Source: Mycolicibacterium flavescens
Lineage (GTDB): Bacteria > Actinomycetota > Actinomycetes > Mycobacteriales > Mycobacteriaceae
Direction of reading: 5' to 3'
Length of the DNA stretch: 64,000 nucleotides
NCBI RefSeq assembly: GCF_001722335.1
Contig: NZ_MIHA01000001.1
Coordinates: forward strand, 310,001-374,000
A program made the position numbers and the translations under genes. The notes under the pieces were generated by a model that made no database searches, had not been told where the DNA came from, and worked only from the letters and a program-made list of their open reading frames with translations. This document shows, piece by piece, positions 1-8,325 of the stretch (the first letter of the stretch is position 1; each line of letters begins with the position of its first letter).

Positions 1-1360
1 CTTTGACGTCCGCGGCTTCATGCCATTTGTCGTTGACGGGACGGATCAGCTCGTTGCAGACGAAGCCGACGACGAGCAACCCGATCATGATCGAGAACGA
101 CATCGTGTACAGGCCGGGGCCGGACTTGCCCGCGGCCTCCTGGCTGTCGGCGACCGCGTTCACCAGGATCGGCCCGAGGATGCCGGCCGCCGACCACGCG
201 GTGAGCAGTCGGCCGTGGATGGCGCCGACCTGGTAGGTGCCGAACAGGTCGCGAAGGTAGGCGGGCACGGTTGCGAAACCCGCACCGTAGAAAGACAGAA
301 TCAGCATGGTGGAGACCAGGAACACGACCTTGTTCGAGTTCTCCATCAGCGTGATCGTCAGGTAGAGCAGCGCCCCGACGCCCAGGTACATCCGATAGGC
401 GTTCTTGCGGCCGATCTTGTCCGACAGGCTGGACCAACCGATGCGCCCCAGCATGTTCGACAACGACAGCAGCGCCACATACCCTGCCGCAGCCGCGGCC
501 AGTGCGGTGGCCGCAGCCCCCGCGGCGGGGAAGAAGTCCTGGTAGATCGGTGACGCCTTCTCCAGGATGCCGATACCGGCGGTCACGTTGAAGCACAAGA
601 CAACCCACAGCAGCCAGAACTGGGGCGTCTTGACCGCGTTGTTCGCCGAGACCTGTCCTCCGGTGACAATCGAGTCGGCCTCCGACGGCGCCGGTGGCGT
701 CCAGCCGTGCGGTTTCCAGTCAGAACGCGGGACGCGCACCAGAAGCCAGCCGAGCGACATGAACACCGCGTACGCGAGGCCGTGTACGAGAAAGGTTTTG
801 GCGATGCCCGAGGACTCGGTGCCGAAGACGTCGAGCATTGCCGTCGACCACGGGGAGGCAATCAGCGCGCCGCCGCCGAAGCCCATGATCGCCAGGCCCG
901 TCGCCATCCCGGGCCGGTCGGGGAACCATTTGATCAACGTGGAGACCGGCGAGATGTAGCCGATGCCCCACCCGATGCCGCCGACCAGCCCGTAGCCCAG
1001 AAGCACCAGCCGCCAGTACTGTCCGATCGCCAGGCCCGCTGAGCCGATCAACCAGCCGCCGCAGAAGCAACACATCGCAACGAACATCGCGGCACGTGGG
1101 CCGTTGCGGTCCACCCAGGTGCCGAAGATCGCCGCGGAGACACCGAGCACGACGATGCCGACGGTGAAGGGCAGCGCGCTGAGCGTGCCGGAGATCCCCA
1201 GCGCACCCTCCAGCGGGTTCTTGAACACGCTCCAGGAGTAGGCGGCGCCGATCGACAGGTGGATCGACAGTGCCGCGGGAGGCACCAGCCAGCGGCTCCA
1301 GCCCGGCGAGGCGATGATCCGGTCGCGGCTGAAGAAGGGCGGCTTGGTCGCTGCGGTCAT
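1..1360 (-). CDS. MFS transporter, oxalate/formate antiporter (OFA)-like, C-terminus cut by window edge
   Basis: An uninterrupted reading frame runs from an ATG at 1360 to the left edge, about 453 residues, so only the C-terminal end is missing. The product is a polytopic membrane protein with many hydrophobic segments. It carries OFA-family signatures: a cytoplasmic-loop motif PDRPGMATGLAIMGFGGGA after the fourth or fifth helix, and GRIGWSSLSDKIGRKNAY before the second half, the usual MFS repeat of the GxxxD(R/K)xGR loop. Members exchange or import small carboxylates across the inner membrane; the substrate here cannot be told. The gene is transcribed away from the GNAT gene at 1648, leaving a 287-bp divergent region with several palindromes. 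Family confident, substrate unknown. Confidence 0.85.
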   Translation of the reverse strand, partial: MTAATKPPFFSRDRIIASPGWSRWLVPPAALSIHLSIGAAYSWSVFKNPLEGALGISGTLSALPFTVGIVVLGVSAAIFGTWVDRNGPRAAMFVAMCCFCGGWLIGSAGLAIGQYWRLVLLGYGLVGGIGWGIGYISPVSTLIKWFPDRPGMATGLAIMGFGGGALIASPWSTAMLDVFGTESSGIAKTFLVHGLAYAVFMSLGWLLVRVPRSDWKPHGWTPPAPSEADSIVTGGQVSANNAVKTPQFWLLWVVLCFNVTAGIGILEKASPIYQDFFPAAGAAATALAAAAAGYVALLSLSNMLGRIGWSSLSDKIGRKNAYRMYLGVGALLYLTITLMENSNKVVFLVSTMLILSFYGAGFATVPAYLRDLFGTYQVGAIHGRLLTAWSAAGILGPILVNAVADSQEAAGKSGPGLYTMSFSIMIGLLVVGFVCNELIRPVNDKWHEAADVK

Positions 1361-1480
1361 CCCCTCGCCTTTCGTTTTCGGTGGTCACACGGAGTGGGCG
1401 CACGTCACTGGCGGCACGTGGTGTGGCCGAGCGCACACTCGTGCGTACCCGCGACGACGATAGCGAAACGGCGCCGATCT

Positions 1481-1628
1481 TGAAACGTTTCATGGAGATT
1501 GATGATCGCAGCAAACGACGACCTCACCCAGCCTGTGAAAATGCTGGTAACCAGCTGAAAACCGTTGGAGTCCACGCGGTTCTGCCGCCGAGATTGAGTA
1601 ACCGTTGAATGGGTAGATAACAGTTACT
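1481..1628. promoter_or_regulatory. Palindrome-rich divergent regulatory region
   Basis: Between the MFS gene and the GNAT gene lie three candidate operators: a perfect 12-bp palindrome TGAAACGTTTCA at 1481-1492, a 13-bp near-perfect dyad GCTGGTAACCAGC at 1543-1555, and an inverted repeat AGTAACCGTT (1597-1606) / AACAGTTACT (1619-1628) that ends 19 bp before the GNAT start codon. No cognate regulator is adjacent, apart from the unlinked CGNR and LysR-like genes. Assignment as operators is inference from symmetry and position. Confidence 0.35.
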
Positions 1629-1647
1629 TGATCTAGAGAGGTGCATC

Positions 1648-2217
1648 ATGACGGGGCTGACGACTCGAGAGCTGACCAGCGGCACGTGGGACGACTTCGT
1701 CGGCGTCCTCGGCTCCAACGGCGGCGCCAGGGGCTGCTGGTGCATGCACTGGCGACTGTCGATCGCCGAGTGGACGGACGGCAGAGGTGACGGCAACAAG
1801 CGGGCGATGAAAAGCCTCGCCCGACGAAAGAGGGCACCCGGTGTCGTCGTCTACCGGGACTCGACTGCGGTCGCGTGGTGTTCGCTCGGGCCGCGCGACG
1901 AGTTCCCGCGCCTTGTCCGGTCGCCGCTGCTGAAACCCGTTGACGATGAGGATGTTTGCGCCATCGCCTGCGTGCTGGTGGCGCGCGCACACCGGCGAAG
2001 CGGTCTTCTTCCGTCGGTCTTGGACGCCGTCTGCGACTACGCCGCGGCGCGCGACTACCCCGCGGTCGAGGGTTATCCCGTGGATCCGCCCGACGGCCGC
2101 CGCGCCGGTGCCGACACCGCGATGACCGGTATCGCGAGTGCGTTTCGCGAAGCCGGTTTCACCGAGATCGCGCGGCGTCGTAAGGACCGTCCGATCATGC
2201 GTCGCGTGCTCAGGTGA
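1648..2217 (+). CDS. GNAT-family N-acetyltransferase
   Basis: The 189-residue product resembles the single-domain GNAT group that begins with a tryptophan-rich segment containing GCWCMHW (about residues 30-36). Later comes a core with a V-x-R-x-H-R-R-S-G-type acetyl-CoA loop (CVLVARAHRRSGL, about residues 108-120) and a C-terminal E-G-Y-P element followed by a conserved FREAGF strand. Such enzymes move an acetyl group from acetyl-CoA to an amine; the acceptor is unknown. The ATG at 1648 is preceded by GAGAGG. The 3' end overlaps the convergent CGNR gene by 8 bp, so the two genes are back to back. Confidence 0.75.
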   Translation: MTGLTTRELTSGTWDDFVGVLGSNGGARGCWCMHWRLSIAEWTDGRGDGNKRAMKSLARRKRAPGVVVYRDSTAVAWCSLGPRDEFPRLVRSPLLKPVDDEDVCAIACVLVARAHRRSGLLPSVLDAVCDYAAARDYPAVEGYPVDPPDGRRAGADTAMTGIASAFREAGFTEIARRRKDRPIMRRVLR

Positions 2218-2809
2218 CGAGGCTGCGGTGCCGGCTGGCCTTTTCGCGGTTACCGCAGGTGCTCATACTGCACCAGCGTCGCCGCCCGCCGCGCGACGAG
2301 TCGAGGAACAACCAGCCGCAGCGGTTGCACGTCCTGACCCGGTCCGGCGGCAACGTGAACACCGCGTGCACTGCGAACATCGCCAGGACCGCCGGGATGG
2401 CCTGCGGCGCCCTACAGTCGATGCTGAGATCGTGGCCGGTTGCGGAAATGTCGCCGGCACTGGCGCCGTCCGCGGCTCGCCGGAGCAGGTCGCCCAGTTC
2501 CGCGCCCGGCAGTGGTTCGGCCCGCGTCACCGCCGCGAATACCGCCCACACCTGCTCGCGGACCTCGCGGAGATCGCGCACCAGGGTGTCGGCCGTCGTT
2601 GCGGGCAGCCGCGGCATGCGTCCCATCAGACCGACCGACTGACACCACGACAGTGCATCGGCTGGAGCTTTAAGCAATTCGTTGTCGGCTAACGGATTTC
2701 GCCGGTCGGCCACGGTGTTGGCCAGGTCCAGGACCGGATGCCCGCCGATGAAGTGCGCATGCTGCCACGGTTTGCGGGGTCGAATGCGCAGGTCGGCGAC
2801 GGTAACCAT
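2210..2809 (-). CDS. CGNR zinc-finger / ABATE-domain regulator
   Basis: A 199-residue protein with an N-terminal ABATE-type stress domain (conserved GGHPVLDLANTV near residues 22-33) and a C-terminal CGNR zinc finger. The finger is visible as CNRCGW, then a basic stretch and WCSMSTCGNR, giving the four cysteines in C-x2-C...C-x4-C arrangement, near residues 155-190. Proteins of this build are predicted transcription regulators, probably binding DNA through the zinc finger; few have been tested. It is convergent with the acetyltransferase and lies 40 bp beyond the end of the LysR-like gene, both on the minus strand. Confidence 0.85.
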   Translation of the reverse strand: MVTVADLRIRPRKPWQHAHFIGGHPVLDLANTVADRRNPLADNELLKAPADALSWCQSVGLMGRMPRLPATTADTLVRDLREVREQVWAVFAAVTRAEPLPGAELGDLLRRAADGASAGDISATGHDLSIDCRAPQAIPAVLAMFAVHAVFTLPPDRVRTCNRCGWLFLDSSRGGRRRWCSMSTCGNREKASRHRSLVT

Positions 2810-2848
2810 TGAACCGAGTTTAACCGGTTGCGCCTTCTCCGAGCCGTG

Positions 2849-3562
2849 TCAGCGACGGCCGCGACCGGGCCGGCCCGGTTTGCGCGCCACCTTGCCCGCG
2901 GCCGCACGGGCGGCTTGCTTGGCGAGGGTCTTTTCGCGCGCGGTGCGTTTGGGTGGAGTCGCCGCCTGTCCGCGCGACGAACCGGGTTTGCGGCCGCGGA
3001 CGACGCCGATGAACTCCTCGAGCAACGGCGACTGCGGGCCGTCCTGGAAGGCGAGCGCCACGGGGCACGTGGGAGCGTCGGTGATCGGCCGGTAGGTCAG
3101 GTCTTTGCGGTGATACAACCGGGCCAGCGATTGCGGGACGATCAGCACACCCATCCCGGCGGCGACGAGTTCGACTGCGGCCTCGGTGTTTTCGGGTTGG
3201 TGTTCGATCGGCGTTCCGGGCGCGTCGGGCCAGGCGACGACGTTGTCCAGTGGGAGCAGTACCGGCTCGGCGGCGAGGTCGGCGGCGGTGACCGTCTCGG
3301 CGGCGCTGACGAGATGGTCGGTCGGCGCGACGACCACCGTCGTCTCCTCGTAGAGGGGAATGACCGAGAGCCCGCCGGTGTCTGCGGGTAGCCGGATCAG
3401 CGCGACGTCGACGTCACCGGCCCGTAGCGCGTCGGCGGCATCGGCCGCGGCGACGGCGCACAGCTGCAGCGGCGCGTCGGGGTGGCGCTGCGCCCAGTGC
3501 CGGACCCATTTCGCGGGTGTCCCGCCGGGCACGTAGCCGAGGGTCAGGGACGGCGCGGTCAC
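2849..3562 (-). CDS. LysR-type substrate-binding domain protein lacking the HTH
   Basis: The 237-residue product starts at a GTG and opens straight into the effector-binding fold of LysR regulators: LTLGYVPGG at the first beta strand, then DVDVALIRLP, LYEETTVVVAPTDHL and the C-terminal GMGVLIVPQSLARL. There is no upstream winged helix-turn-helix: a normal LysR regulator is about 300 residues, and the 28-bp gap to the divergent DUF5997 gene leaves no room for one. The last 40 residues are lysine, arginine and alanine rich, which could bind nucleic acid non-specifically. Such orphan effector domains occur in mycobacteria; the ligand and role are unknown. Confidence 0.8.
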   Translation of the reverse strand: MTAPSLTLGYVPGGTPAKWVRHWAQRHPDAPLQLCAVAAADAADALRAGDVDVALIRLPADTGGLSVIPLYEETTVVVAPTDHLVSAAETVTAADLAAEPVLLPLDNVVAWPDAPGTPIEHQPENTEAAVELVAAGMGVLIVPQSLARLYHRKDLTYRPITDAPTCPVALAFQDGPQSPLLEEFIGVVRGRKPGSSRGQAATPPKRTAREKTLAKQAARAAAGKVARKPGRPGRGRR

Positions 3563-3590
3563 TGCCTCAGGTTACCGATACGCTGGGGCT

Positions 3591-3971
3591 ATGAGCAGGC
3601 CGAACACGCAGTCCATGAAACCCGCGACGGCGGCGAAGAAGCTGGACGTGTACCTGCCCGCGACTCCCGGGGAATTCCAGCAGAACCCGATCACCCGCGG
3701 CGAACTCGAGGCCCTGCAGGCGGACCCGCCGCAGTGGCTCAAGGACCTCCGCAAGAACGGTCCGCACCCGAAGAACCTGGTCGCCGCGAAGCTGGGCATC
3801 TCGATCGCCGGTCTCGCACGCGGGGGCGTCACCGAAGCGCTCACCACCGAGCAGATCACCGCGCTGCTGGAGGAGATGCCGGAGTGGCTGGTCGCCGAGC
3901 GTGAGAGCTACCAGAACGTGCTGCGCGAAGAGCGGCGCCTGAAGTCGCAGCGTGCCGAGCAGGCCCGCTGA
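3591..3971 (+). CDS. DUF5997 family protein
   Basis: A 126-residue, mostly helical soluble protein with a central KDLRKNGPHPKNLVAAKLGI segment followed by AGLARGGVTEALTTEQI. This is typical of the small actinobacterial DUF5997 family, whose function is not known to me. The KLGISIAGLARGG stretch resembles a helix-turn-helix but is not a clear one. The C-terminal 30 residues are charged (EERRLKSQRAEQ). The ATG at 3591 follows a divergent promoter shared with the LysR-like gene, 28 bp apart, so the two could be co-controlled. Confidence 0.75.
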   Translation: MSRPNTQSMKPATAAKKLDVYLPATPGEFQQNPITRGELEALQADPPQWLKDLRKNGPHPKNLVAAKLGISIAGLARGGVTEALTTEQITALLEEMPEWLVAERESYQNVLREERRLKSQRAEQAR

Positions 3972-3980
3972 CGTCAGTCG

Positions 3981-4145
3981 TCACCGGAAGAACTTGTCGC
4001 TGAGTCGGTCGAAGAAGCCGTCTATGCGCCGATCCAGTCGCGAGCCTTTGACCCATGTCTCCCATACGAAGATCAGAGCTAAGAGTGCGAACACGATCCC
4101 GAGAACGAGCGCGGTGATGAGAATTGCCTCGACGGTCGTCGACAT
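3981..4145 (-). CDS. Small single-pass membrane protein (54 aa)
   Basis: A short frame on the minus strand starts at the ATG at 4145 and stops at 3981. A strong Shine-Dalgarno sequence, GGAGG, lies 8 nt before the start. The predicted peptide has an N-terminal hydrophobic helix (AILITALVLGIVFALLALIF, residues 7-26) followed by an amphipathic basic tail with WVKGSRLDRRIDGFFDRL. This layout is that of a one-helix membrane protein with a cytosolic positive tail. No family is recognised. The perfect ribosome-binding site and the clean helix/tail design argue that it is real. It is convergent with the DUF5997 gene, with a 9-bp gap. Confidence 0.65.
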   Translation of the reverse strand: MSTTVEAILITALVLGIVFALLALIFVWETWVKGSRLDRRIDGFFDRLSDKFFR

Positions 4146-4191
4146 CTGATGATCCTCCGGTACCTAGTGATTCGGGAGGAAGCCGGCCAGC

Positions 4192-4947
4192 TTATGCCGA
4201 GTCTTCGTTGCAGTACCGACACGTCTCCTTCTTGATGCCCTTGTTCGTGTGGTGCCTCGTATGCGCACTGCGCTTACTCGACGGCATTGGCCGCCCCTTC
4301 CGCACTGCCGACATCTTTGCGCGGGTCTCAGCACTGGCTTGGCGCCCGAAATTCGGATTGGCGGCGCCTCGCCGCTGTTCGGCCAACTGGGCACGAGCCT
4401 CTTCCGACATGACGTGACCAAAGCTCGGGTGATCGGCTCCGAACTTCCCGAAGTTGGGATTCTCGGGACCTGAGTTCTGTCCTTTGCGTTGTTTCGCCCA
4501 TTTTGCGCGCTGCTCAACAGCATGCGTCCGTCCGTCCGTAGAAAGGATTCTCCGCCGCGTATCTACTCACTCCTTTTCGACCCGTCGACCGAATTCTTGC
4601 GGCTTCACGCATTTCCGCCGTCCATACGATTCCCATGGGCCCTAAACCGCCCTTGGACAGATTGAGCAACGGGTGCCCTTCCCCCCGGAGGCGCTCGATC
4701 CAAGCGACTTCCGCCTGCCCTAGTTCTTCGAGGCCGATAACCTGCTGCAGAACATCCGCGACGATGTCATCACCGTCATGAACTCGAAGCCAGTCATAGA
4801 ACGGCGTCTTTCTGCCCGACCTGGCAACTTTGACATGCTGCCTGAGACGAATCTCGGCATTCTTGGTCGTCAGACCCACGTAGCGGTAAACGAACCCCGG
4901 AGCCTGATCCCATAGATCACGCCTCCGACCGGGGTTTCGTCAGTCAC
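4192..4947 (-). pseudogene. GIY-YIG homing-endonuclease-like gene, broken by two frameshifts
   Basis: Three successive frames on the minus strand join into one recognisable protein. It starts at a GTG at 4947 (MTDETPVGGVIYGI), shifts frame near 4900, continues as VYRYVGLTTKNAEIRLRQH...AWIERL...LLNLSKGG, shifts again at a (GTCC)3 tract at 4526-4537, and ends with NUMOD3-like repeats (ENPNFG, HPSFG, NPNFG, SAETRAKMS) at 4192. The GIY, YIG, Arg, Glu and Asn positions of a GIY-YIG nuclease are all recognisable, so decay is recent. It begins 24 bp after the nrdE stop. Ribonucleotide-reductase genes are favoured sites for homing endonucleases, introns and inteins; nrdE itself is full length and has no intein. 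Confidence 0.7.
4526..4537. repeat. (GTCC)3 tetranucleotide tract at the frameshift
   Basis: Three tandem GTCC units (GGAC on the coding strand) sit exactly where the endonuclease frame is lost. Removing one unit would join NPFYGRT to HAVEQRAKWAKQRKG and restore one reading frame across the second break. This points to replication slippage at the tract as the cause. Confidence 0.65.
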
Positions 4948-4970
4948 GACATTGCCGCGCTGTCAGCGAG

Positions 4971-7139
4971 CTACAACATACAGCTGACGCAATTTTCCAC
5001 CTCAGTGCCTGCCAAGGCCATCTGGCGCAACCGGATGTAGTACAGCGTCTTGATTCCCTTGCGCCAGGCGTAGATCTGCGCCCTGTTCACGTCGCGCGTG
5101 GTGGCGGTGTCCTTGAAGAACAGCGTCAGGCTCAGCCCCTGGTCCACATGCTGGGTTGCCGCGGCATAGGTGTCGATGACCTTCTCGTAGCCGATTTCGT
5201 AGGCGTCCTGGAAGTACTCCAGGTTGTCGTTGGTCATGTAGGGCGCCGGGTAGTAGACGCGGCCGATCTTGCCTTCCTTGCGGATCTCGATCCGGCTGGC
5301 GATCGGGTGGATCGAACTGGTGGAGTGGTTGATGTAGGAGATCGACCCCGTCGGCGGGACCGCCTGCAGGTTCTGGTTGTAGATCCCGTGCGCCTGCACC
5401 GACTCCTTGAGCCGCGACCAGTCGTCCTGGTTGGGGATCCGGATGCCGGCGTCGGCGAACAGCTTGCGGACCTTGTCGGTCTTGGGCTCCCACACCTGCT
5501 CGGTGTACTTGTCGAAGAACTCACCGCTGGCGTACTTCGACTTCTCGAATCCCTTGAAGTGCGTGCCGCGTTCGATCGCGATGCGGTTCGACGCGCGCAG
5601 CGCGTGATACAGCACGCAGTAGAAGTAGATGTTGGTGAAGTCGACGCCCTCTTCGGAGCCGTAGAAGATCCGCTCACGCGCCAGGTAACCGTGCAGGTTC
5701 ATCTGCCCCAGCCCGATGGCGTGGGAGTCGTTGTTGCCCTGCTCGATCGAGGGCACCGACGCGATCGACGTCTGGTCGCTCACCGCGGTCAGTGCGCGGA
5801 TCGCCACCTCGACGGTCTGCGCGAAGTCCGGCGAGTCCATCGCCTTGGCGATGTTCAGCGAGCCCAGGTTGCACGAGATGTCCTTGCCCACCTTGGCGTA
5901 CGACAGGTCCTCGTTGAACTCCGAGGGCGTCGACACCTGCAGGATCTCCGAGCACAGGTTCGAGTGGGTGATCTTGCCGTCGATCGGGTTGGCCCGGTTC
6001 ACCGTGTCCTCGTACATGATGTACGGGTAACCCGACTCGAACTGCAACTCGGCCAGGGTCTGGAAGAACTCGCGCGCCTTGATCTTGGTCTTGCGGATGC
6101 GCGCGTCGTCGACCATCTCGTAGTACTTCTCGGTGACGTTGATGTCGGCGAACGGCACCCCGTACACGCGTTCGACGTCGTACGGCGAGAACAGGTACAT
6201 GTCCTCGTTCTTCTTGGCCAGCTCGAAGGTGATGTCGGGGATGACCACGCCCAGGCTCAGCGTCTTGATCCGGATCTTCTCGTCGGCGTTCTCGCGCTTG
6301 GTGTCGAGGAACCGGTAGATGTCGGGGTGGTGGGCGTGCAGGTACACCGCGCCGGCGCCCTGCCGCGCCCCCAGCTGGTTGGCGTAGGAGAACGAGTCCT
6401 CGAGCAGCTTCATGATCGGGATGACGCCCGAACTCTGGTTCTCGATGTTCTTGATCGGCGCGCCGTGCTCACGAATGTTGGTCAGCAGCAACGCCACCCC
6501 GCCGCCGCGCTTGGACAGCTGCAGCGCCGAGTTGATCGAGCGGCCGATCGACTCCATGTTGTCCTCGATGCGCAGCAGGAAGCAGCTCACCGGCTCGCCG
6601 CGCTGCTTCTTGCCCGAGTTCAGGAATGTCGGCGTGGCCGGCTGGAAGCGTCCGTCCATGATCTCGTCGACCAGCTTCTCGGCCAGCGTGGTGTCGCCGG
6701 CGGCCAGCGTCAGCGCCACCATCACGACGCGGTCCTCGAACCGCTCCAGGTACCGCTTCCCGTCGAACGTCTTGAGCGTGTAGGAGGTGTAGTACTTGAA
6801 CGCGCCCACGAAGGTCGGGAACCGGAACTTCTTGGCGTACGCACGATCCAGCAGCGTCTTGACGAAGTTGCGCGAGTACTGGTCGAGCACCTCGCGCTCG
6901 TAGTAGTTCTTCTCGATGAGGTAGTCGAGCTTCTCGTCCTGGCTGTGGAAGAACACCGTGTTCTGGTTGACGTGCTGCAGGAAGTACTCCCGCGCGGCCT
7001 GCACGTCCTTGTCGAACTGAATCTTGCCGTCGGCGTCGTACAGATTCAGCATCGCGTTCAGCGCGTGGTAGTCCATCTCCCCCGGGAGCGCGTGCGCGCC
7101 GGTGGTTACAGGCTCTGCAGCTGTGACGGTTGGTGGCAC
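4971..7139 (-). CDS. nrdE: Class Ib ribonucleoside-diphosphate reductase, alpha subunit NrdE
   Basis: The 722-residue catalytic subunit reduces ribonucleoside diphosphates to deoxyribonucleotides with a NrdF radical subunit. Visible features are the active-site cysteine in PVSCFLL, the loop [16 protein letters not shown], the NLCSEI substrate cysteine region and the C-terminal redox pair in ENCVSCML, which is reduced by NrdH. Start: a GTG at 7139 with GGAAGGA upstream, giving the N-terminus [10 protein letters not shown] that fits the family; a longer frame upstream is only overlap with nrdI. It overlaps nrdI by 34 bp and is the last gene of the nrdHIE operon. No nrdF is present in the window; in M. 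tuberculosis nrdF2 lies a few genes beyond, a side here occupied by the endonuclease relic. Confidence 0.97.
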   Translation of the reverse strand: MPPTVTAAEPVTTGAHALPGEMDYHALNAMLNLYDADGKIQFDKDVQAAREYFLQHVNQNTVFFHSQDEKLDYLIEKNYYEREVLDQYSRNFVKTLLDRAYAKKFRFPTFVGAFKYYTSYTLKTFDGKRYLERFEDRVVMVALTLAAGDTTLAEKLVDEIMDGRFQPATPTFLNSGKKQRGEPVSCFLLRIEDNMESIGRSINSALQLSKRGGGVALLLTNIREHGAPIKNIENQSSGVIPIMKLLEDSFSYANQLGARQGAGAVYLHAHHPDIYRFLDTKRENADEKIRIKTLSLGVVIPDITFELAKKNEDMYLFSPYDVERVYGVPFADINVTEKYYEMVDDARIRKTKIKAREFFQTLAELQFESGYPYIMYEDTVNRANPIDGKITHSNLCSEILQVSTPSEFNEDLSYAKVGKDISCNLGSLNIAKAMDSPDFAQTVEVAIRALTAVSDQTSIASVPSIEQGNNDSHAIGLGQMNLHGYLARERIFYGSEEGVDFTNIYFYCVLYHALRASNRIAIERGTHFKGFEKSKYASGEFFDKYTEQVWEPKTDKVRKLFADAGIRIPNQDDWSRLKESVQAHGIYNQNLQAVPPTGSISYINHSTSSIHPIASRIEIRKEGKIGRVYYPAPYMTNDNLEYFQDAYEIGYEKVIDTYAAATQHVDQGLSLTLFFKDTATTRDVNRAQIYAWRKGIKTLYYIRLRQMALAGTEVENCVSCML

Positions 7140-7549
7140 GTCTGTTCCTTCCAGAATTCTTGCAATCCCACCCGGACGGCGTCCACGTCGTCCGGGGTTC
7201 CCATGAGTTCGAAGCGGTAGAGGTACGGCACCCGGCACTTGGCCGAGACCACATTGCCCGCGTAGGCGAATTCCTCGCCGAAGTTGTTGTTGCCCGCGGC
7301 GATGACCCCGCGGATCAACGCCCGGTTGTGCTCGTTGTTGAGAAAGGCGATGACCTGCTTGGGTACATAGCCGCCGCTGTTGATGTCGGGGCTGGCCTTG
7401 CCGCCACCGTAGGTCGGCAGCACCAGCACGTAGGGTTCGTCGACCTCGATGCGTCCGTGCAACGGGATGCGGGTGGCGGGCAGACCCAGCTTCTCGATGA
7501 AGCGGTGGGTGTTCTCCGAGACGCTGGAGAAGTAGACGAGGTTGCTCAT
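7106..7549 (-). CDS. nrdI: NrdI flavodoxin-like protein
   Basis: A 147-residue flavodoxin-like protein that supplies the oxidant for assembling the dimanganese tyrosyl radical in NrdF. The N-terminal phosphate-loop strand [20 protein letters not shown], the VLPTYGGG loop and the flavin-proximal segment [11 protein letters not shown] are all present. Length and motifs match mycobacterial NrdI. It sits between nrdH (55 bp upstream) and nrdE (34-bp overlap), which suggests translational coupling with nrdE. Confidence 0.97.
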   Translation of the reverse strand: MSNLVYFSSVSENTHRFIEKLGLPATRIPLHGRIEVDEPYVLVLPTYGGGKASPDINSGGYVPKQVIAFLNNEHNRALIRGVIAAGNNNFGEEFAYAGNVVSAKCRVPYLYRFELMGTPDDVDAVRVGLQEFWKEQTCHQPSQLQSL

Positions 7550-7604
7550 CGATTTCTCCTTTCTGCCCGTTCGATTACCCCGTGAGTTGTTCGTCGTGTC
7601 CCTG

Positions 7605-7853
7605 TTACGCCGTGGCCGTGACGGCGGCCAGCGCCTTGATGCGGTCCGGGCGGAATCCCGACCAGTGCTCGTTGCCGACCACCACGACCGGGGCCTGCAG
7701 GTAACCCAGCGCCATCACGTAGTCGCGGGCCTCACTGTCCAGGCTGATGTCGACGACCTCGTAGTCGAGGCCCTGCTTGTCCAGCGCCTTGTAGGTGGCG
7801 TTGCACTGCACGCAGGCGGGCTTGGTGTACACGGTGATCGAGGGCTGAGTCAT
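7605..7853 (-). CDS. nrdH: NrdH glutaredoxin-like electron donor
   Basis: An 82-residue thioredoxin-fold protein with the redox motif CVQC ([14 protein letters not shown], about residues 11-24) and the C-terminal SGFRPDRI segment characteristic of NrdH. It passes electrons from thioredoxin reductase to the C-terminal cysteines of NrdE. The ATG at 7853 gives the family N-terminus [13 protein letters not shown]; an AGGAG lies about 12 nt upstream. First gene of the operon; its promoter region carries an NrdR box about 214 bp upstream, leaving a long leader. Confidence 0.96.
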   Translation of the reverse strand: MTQPSITVYTKPACVQCNATYKALDKQGLDYEVVDISLDSEARDYVMALGYLQAPVVVVGNEHWSGFRPDRIKALAAVTATA

Positions 7854-8066
7854 CTGCGGTACGGCTCCTGTGCGAACTGGGACTGGCAACTGACGGGTTA
7901 CTGCGGTTTGCCGAGATTCACTGAATATCAGCGGTCCGGAGGCCGGGAGAATTCCCTGCCGTCCGGAGCCGCCGTCGCCGGTGTCGGATGACCCGATCCC
8001 CCGGTTTGGGAGGCTCCGTCCGGCCCTTGAGAGCGTGGGAATCGCGGGGGCCTTCGGTGCTTCGGA

Positions 8067-8082
8067 ACACTACACCTAGTGT
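8067..8082 (-). promoter_or_regulatory. NrdR box
   Basis: ACACTACACCTAGTGT matches 13 of 16 positions of the known NrdR consensus (acaCwAtATaTwgtgt), with both outer half-sites perfect. NrdR is the ATP/dATP-responsive repressor of ribonucleotide-reductase operons, and this box is in the promoter region of nrdHIE. NrdR boxes usually come in pairs about 31-32 bp apart; only a poor second match is seen near 8101-8116. Confidence 0.8.
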
Positions 8083-8154
8083 CCGACATTGCGAAGGGAT
8101 ACAAGATGTTCTGAATGACATTTTTGAAATTCCCAGGTCGTAAGCTTTTCGGGC

Positions 8155-8174
8155 CGACACGCCCCGGCGTGTCG
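8155..8174. promoter_or_regulatory. Perfect 9-bp inverted repeat with 2-nt loop
   Basis: CGACACGCC (8155-8163) and GGCGTGTCG (8166-8174) form a perfect dyad between the FMN reductase gene and the nrdHIE promoter. It could be an operator or a hairpin that insulates the operon. No run of T follows it. Confidence 0.4.
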
Positions 8175-8275
8175 CACGTCACATCTGGCCGGTGTGTCGC
8201 GGTGCACCCTCGATCCTGCCACCGGGCACCGACAGGTCCGCGCCGACGACTTGCTGACGACTCGCCGACAGCAAA

Positions 8276-8309
8276 GCGCCGGCCGGGCCACCAGGGGCCG
8301 GGCCGGCGC
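8276..8309 (-). terminator. GC-rich inverted repeat, candidate terminator
   Basis: GCGCCGGCC (8276-8284) pairs perfectly with GGCCGGCGC (8301-8309), 16 bp beyond the minus-strand stop codon at 8326. There is no T tract, as is common for putative mycobacterial terminators, so termination is inferred only from position and stem strength. Confidence 0.45.
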
Positions 8310-8325
8310 AGGGTCGAGGGTCGGG

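Larger units (their letters stand above)
7854..8325. other. 472-bp intergenic region upstream of nrdH
   Basis: No convincing gene. It holds the long nrdH leader (7854 to about 8060), an NrdR box (8067-8082), a perfect 9-bp-arm hairpin with a two-base loop (8155-8174) and a GC-rich inverted repeat (8276-8309) near the end of the FMN reductase gene. The minus-strand promoter of nrdHIE should lie around or just above the NrdR box. Confidence 0.7.

Noticed and set aside
4971..7139. Intein or intron within nrdE
   Set aside because: The protein has normal length and unbroken motifs; the homing-type sequence is outside the gene.
5148..7220. A 690-codon open frame on the plus strand opposite nrdE
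   Set aside because: It mirrors a highly conserved gene; the product is Val/Leu/Arg/Asp/Gly-rich low-complexity sequence typical of antisense frames in high-GC DNA, with no motif.
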